NCBI GenBank assembly: GCA_033439765.1
Contig: JAULSN010000005.1
Span: forward strand, 2,619,001-2,683,000
Direction of reading: 5' to 3'
Source: Lasiosphaeria ovina
Lineage: Eukaryota > Ascomycota > Sordariomycetes > Sordariales > Lasiosphaeriaceae
DNA: 64,000 nt
This document shows positions 61,719 through 64,000 of this stretch, in pieces (within the stretch, counting starts at the first letter, position 1; every line of letters starts with the position of its first letter). Both the position numbers and the translations under genes were made by a program. The notes under the pieces are model-generated. The model was given only the letters and a program-made list of their open reading frames with translations, was not told the DNA's origin and made no database searches.

Positions 61719-62725
61719 CACGGGCCGACTGATTGTACAGATTAGCAGAGTGTAATTGGGATTCTTATCATTGTTGTTTGTTGTTGGGGCTGCTGCTGTT
61801 ACCTACTACCATAGATAGACGCCCACATGGGCGCATGCAAAGAGCCAGGTGTATATTCAACACACTTTTATTTTGTTGCGTTGTGTTTATGATGTTGGTG
61901 TTGCGTCAATGTTCTTCGTTTCGTGTCATGGCAGCGTCTTGTGATATTCGTCAGCGGGTAGGTATGGTGGAAATGCAGAGATGGCAGCATGGTTTCATGT
62001 TGCGCTTCGTCTTTATCTGTAGGGTACCTAATTTGGTGTAGCGAGACAGACGGTAATATGGTGGTATATAGCATAACAAGCTGTCAAAGCTGCTTTAACT
62101 AGGCCAACTACATATCTAGTCTTGCATCCTTGGCAGTGTATAACTCTAGATCAAAGGCCATCTCGTCCCCTCTGTTAAAATAAGAAGGCGTACGGCTTAT
62201 TTCTCACTGTTGTTTTCATCTGTATTCCGAGTGGCTTCCATCTCGTCAAGCAGTCCTTTTCTTCTATCTAGGTAGGTTAGATACGTATCTCATCTCTATC
62301 TCGTTCCCCTTTTTTTTCCCCAGGATTTCTTCTACTCTACGCTCTAGTTGATAGAAAAAGGCCAATGCCCCTCCCATATAGCAACTGCACCAACACTCAG
62401 ACACACACACCCGCACCCGCCACAGCAGATTTTTTCCCCCTTCCTAATGAATTACCTGTAGAAGAACCATTCTATGCATATCCTAACCCTTCTCGCGACA
62501 GCGCAAACGCGCGCCTGGGACGCCAAAGTAACAAGGTGAAAACGCAAATCGAACAAAAGAGGTGTGAACGGGAAAGAATGGAAAGAGAGAAATAAAAAGT
62601 TAACAGAAAGAGGCGGTGGCGGTGGTGGTTTGAATTGATTGCCGATTCCCCAGCTCATCATGTATTTCTACCGAAACAACAAACGCCGCCGCCGCCGCCG
62701 CCGCCGCCCGGGATACAGCTAGCTG
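61719..62725. other. Intergenic region between convergent genes
   Basis: This is the 3' flank of vph1 and the threonine synthase gene. No gene was recognised. Confidence 0.6.
62684..62708. repeat. Trinucleotide microsatellite (CGC)n
   Basis: About eight CGC units sit some 18 bp beyond the stop codon of the threonine synthase gene, in its 3' untranslated region. Confidence 0.9.
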
Positions 62726-64000
62726 TTAGGGGAGGCTCAGCTCTTCCTCGACTTCCTTCTTGACGAGCTCCCGCACGGCCTTCCAGTCGTTGGCCACGTC
62801 CTTGACCCGCCGCTCCTTCTGGTCTAGCCCGACGAACTCGCGGGGGAGCACCTTCTCGTCGAACTGGAAGCTCGGCTCGTCCTTGAGGGCCAGGGTAACG
62901 GCGCCGGCGAACTTGGCCGGGTGCGCCGTGGACAGGGCAATGTGGGGCATCCCGGGGCCGGCGCGCTTCACGGACCTCGACGCCGCCTCGATCCCGACCG
63001 CCGTGTGCGGGTCGAGGATGTAGTTGGCCTCCTTGTAGAGCCGCTTGATGGCGTCGAGCGTCTCATGGTCGGTCACGCGCTCGCTCTCAAAATCTTCGCG
63101 CGCCTCCTTGAGCACGTCCTTGTACACGGGGCCGAACCCGCCTTTGGTCTTGAGGTCCTTGAGCCAGCTGCTGACCTCCTGGCCGGCCTGCCTCTTGATC
63201 CACTCGTCGTCCATTTTTGTGCCCGCGGCGAACTTGTAGGCGAGGAACCAGAGCAGGCGCTCAAAGTTGCTCGAGACCAGGATGTCCATGGCCGGGCTCA
63301 GCGTCTCCTTGACGCCGTCCTCGTGCGCCTTGACTCCGTCAGACTCGAGGCCGCCCTCGGCCGCGAGACCATGCGTCGCCTTCTTTTCATACCTGCCCGT
63401 CTTCCAGAACCTATCCAAAATGTCGTTTTCGTTTGTCGCAATCACTAGCTTGTCGACCGGAAGTCCCATGCGCTTGGCGAAATAGCCAGCGAGGACGTCA
63501 CCAAAGTTGCCAGACGGCACTACAAACCGGACCTTGTCGCCCACCTTGAACGACTCAGACTGCCGCGCAAGGGAGAAGTACGAGTAGAAATAGTAGACGG
63601 TCTGGGCCAGAATGCGCGCCCAATTGATCGAGTTTACGGCTCCCAGCTTGAGGGTCGTGTTGATATCGCGGTCGGCAAACAGAGCCTTGACGATGTCCTA
63701 GAAAAAAAAAAGCACAATGTCAGCCTCGGACAGCTTCGTTAGGAGCAATCCGAAAGGCGGGATTTACTTGGCAGTTGTCAAAGTTTCCTGTTATGGCCAG
63801 GTTGTGGACATTGGCATCCAGCACCGTGGTCATCTGCGCCTCCTGAATGGGGCTCACGCGCCCCTTGGGATGCAGCATGAAGACGGAGACATCCTTCTTC
63901 CCCCGGAGACCGTAGATGGCGGCAGAGCCGGTATCTCCGCTCGTCGCTCCGACTACGGTAAGATGATACCTGTCTACACGCAGACGGAGAAAGTTATTAG
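62726..64000 (-). CDS. thr4: Threonine synthase (partial; 5' part beyond window)
   Basis: This PLP enzyme converts O-phosphohomoserine to threonine, the last step of the pathway. Visible exons are complement(62726..63697, 63768..63969). The 70-nt intron (63698-63767) has GT..AG ends. A further intron runs off the right edge. Its acceptor is ACAG at 63970-63973, with a CTAATAAC branch-like sequence at 63993-64000. Motifs are VVGATSGDTGSAAIYGLRG, GNFDNCQD, NSINWARILAQ and VVPSGNFGDVLAGYFAK, all characteristic of the fungal/plant-like long threonine synthases. The lysine that binds PLP lies upstream, outside the window. The protein ends EEELSLP. Confidence 0.95.

Overview
The window is nuclear DNA of a filamentous ascomycete, most likely a Sordariomycete and possibly of the order Sordariales. 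The evidence is GC-rich coding sequence, short introns (about 50-160 nt) with GT..AG ends and CTAAC-type branch sites, long gene-empty spacers rich in CTACCTACC-like simple sequence, and a HET-C protein. There is no bacterial-style operon, rRNA gene, CRISPR array or recognisable autonomous transposon. Exon boundaries below were worked out by hand from splice consensus, reading phase and family motifs.

Layout, left to right. 1-1782: no recognised gene. 1783-2539 (-): a very diverged, membrane-anchored SAR1/ARF-type GTPase-like protein. 3260-11753 (-): a 2,606-residue neurofibromin/IRA-type RasGAP in nine exons. 13363-16676 (-): the nuclear 5'-3' exoribonuclease Rat1. 18024-21040 (+): the ER-Golgi tether Uso1/p115. 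22027-24005 (+): a PRMT3-type arginine methyltransferase. 25446-27676 (-) and 29777-31058 (+): the divergent ferroxidase/iron permease pair fet3-ftr1, whose shared 2.1 kb promoter carries three exact SREA-type GATA sites. 31216-31512: a MITE-like inverted-repeat element. 31980-33481 (-): a BTB-like protein. 34600-36630 (+): a PP2C phosphatase, possibly mitochondrial. 37700-40298 (-): HET-C. 41895-43088 (+): the sphingolipid fatty acid 2-hydroxylase Scs7. 44223-45636 (-): a 2EXR-like gene that looks frameshifted. 46264-47454 (+): a cis-prenyltransferase for dolichol synthesis. 48477-50974 (+): an ING-family PHD protein. 50975-55764: a 4.8 kb spacer with no recognised gene. 55765-57679 (+): an F-box/LRR-like protein. 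58807-61718 (+): V-ATPase subunit a (Vph1). 62726-64000 (-): threonine synthase, cut by the window edge.

Most genes are independent housekeeping functions: Ras signalling, RNA turnover, secretion, vacuolar acidification, lipid and dolichol synthesis, chromatin and threonine synthesis. The one clear functional cluster is fet3-ftr1, which together form the high-affinity reductive iron uptake complex and appear jointly controlled by an iron-sensing GATA repressor. The features most worth a second look are the pseudo-GTPase-like SAR1 relative with intact splicing, the SREA sites, the inverted-repeat element behind ftr1, a GC-AG intron in the methyltransferase gene and a 15-nt terminal coding exon in the RasGAP gene.
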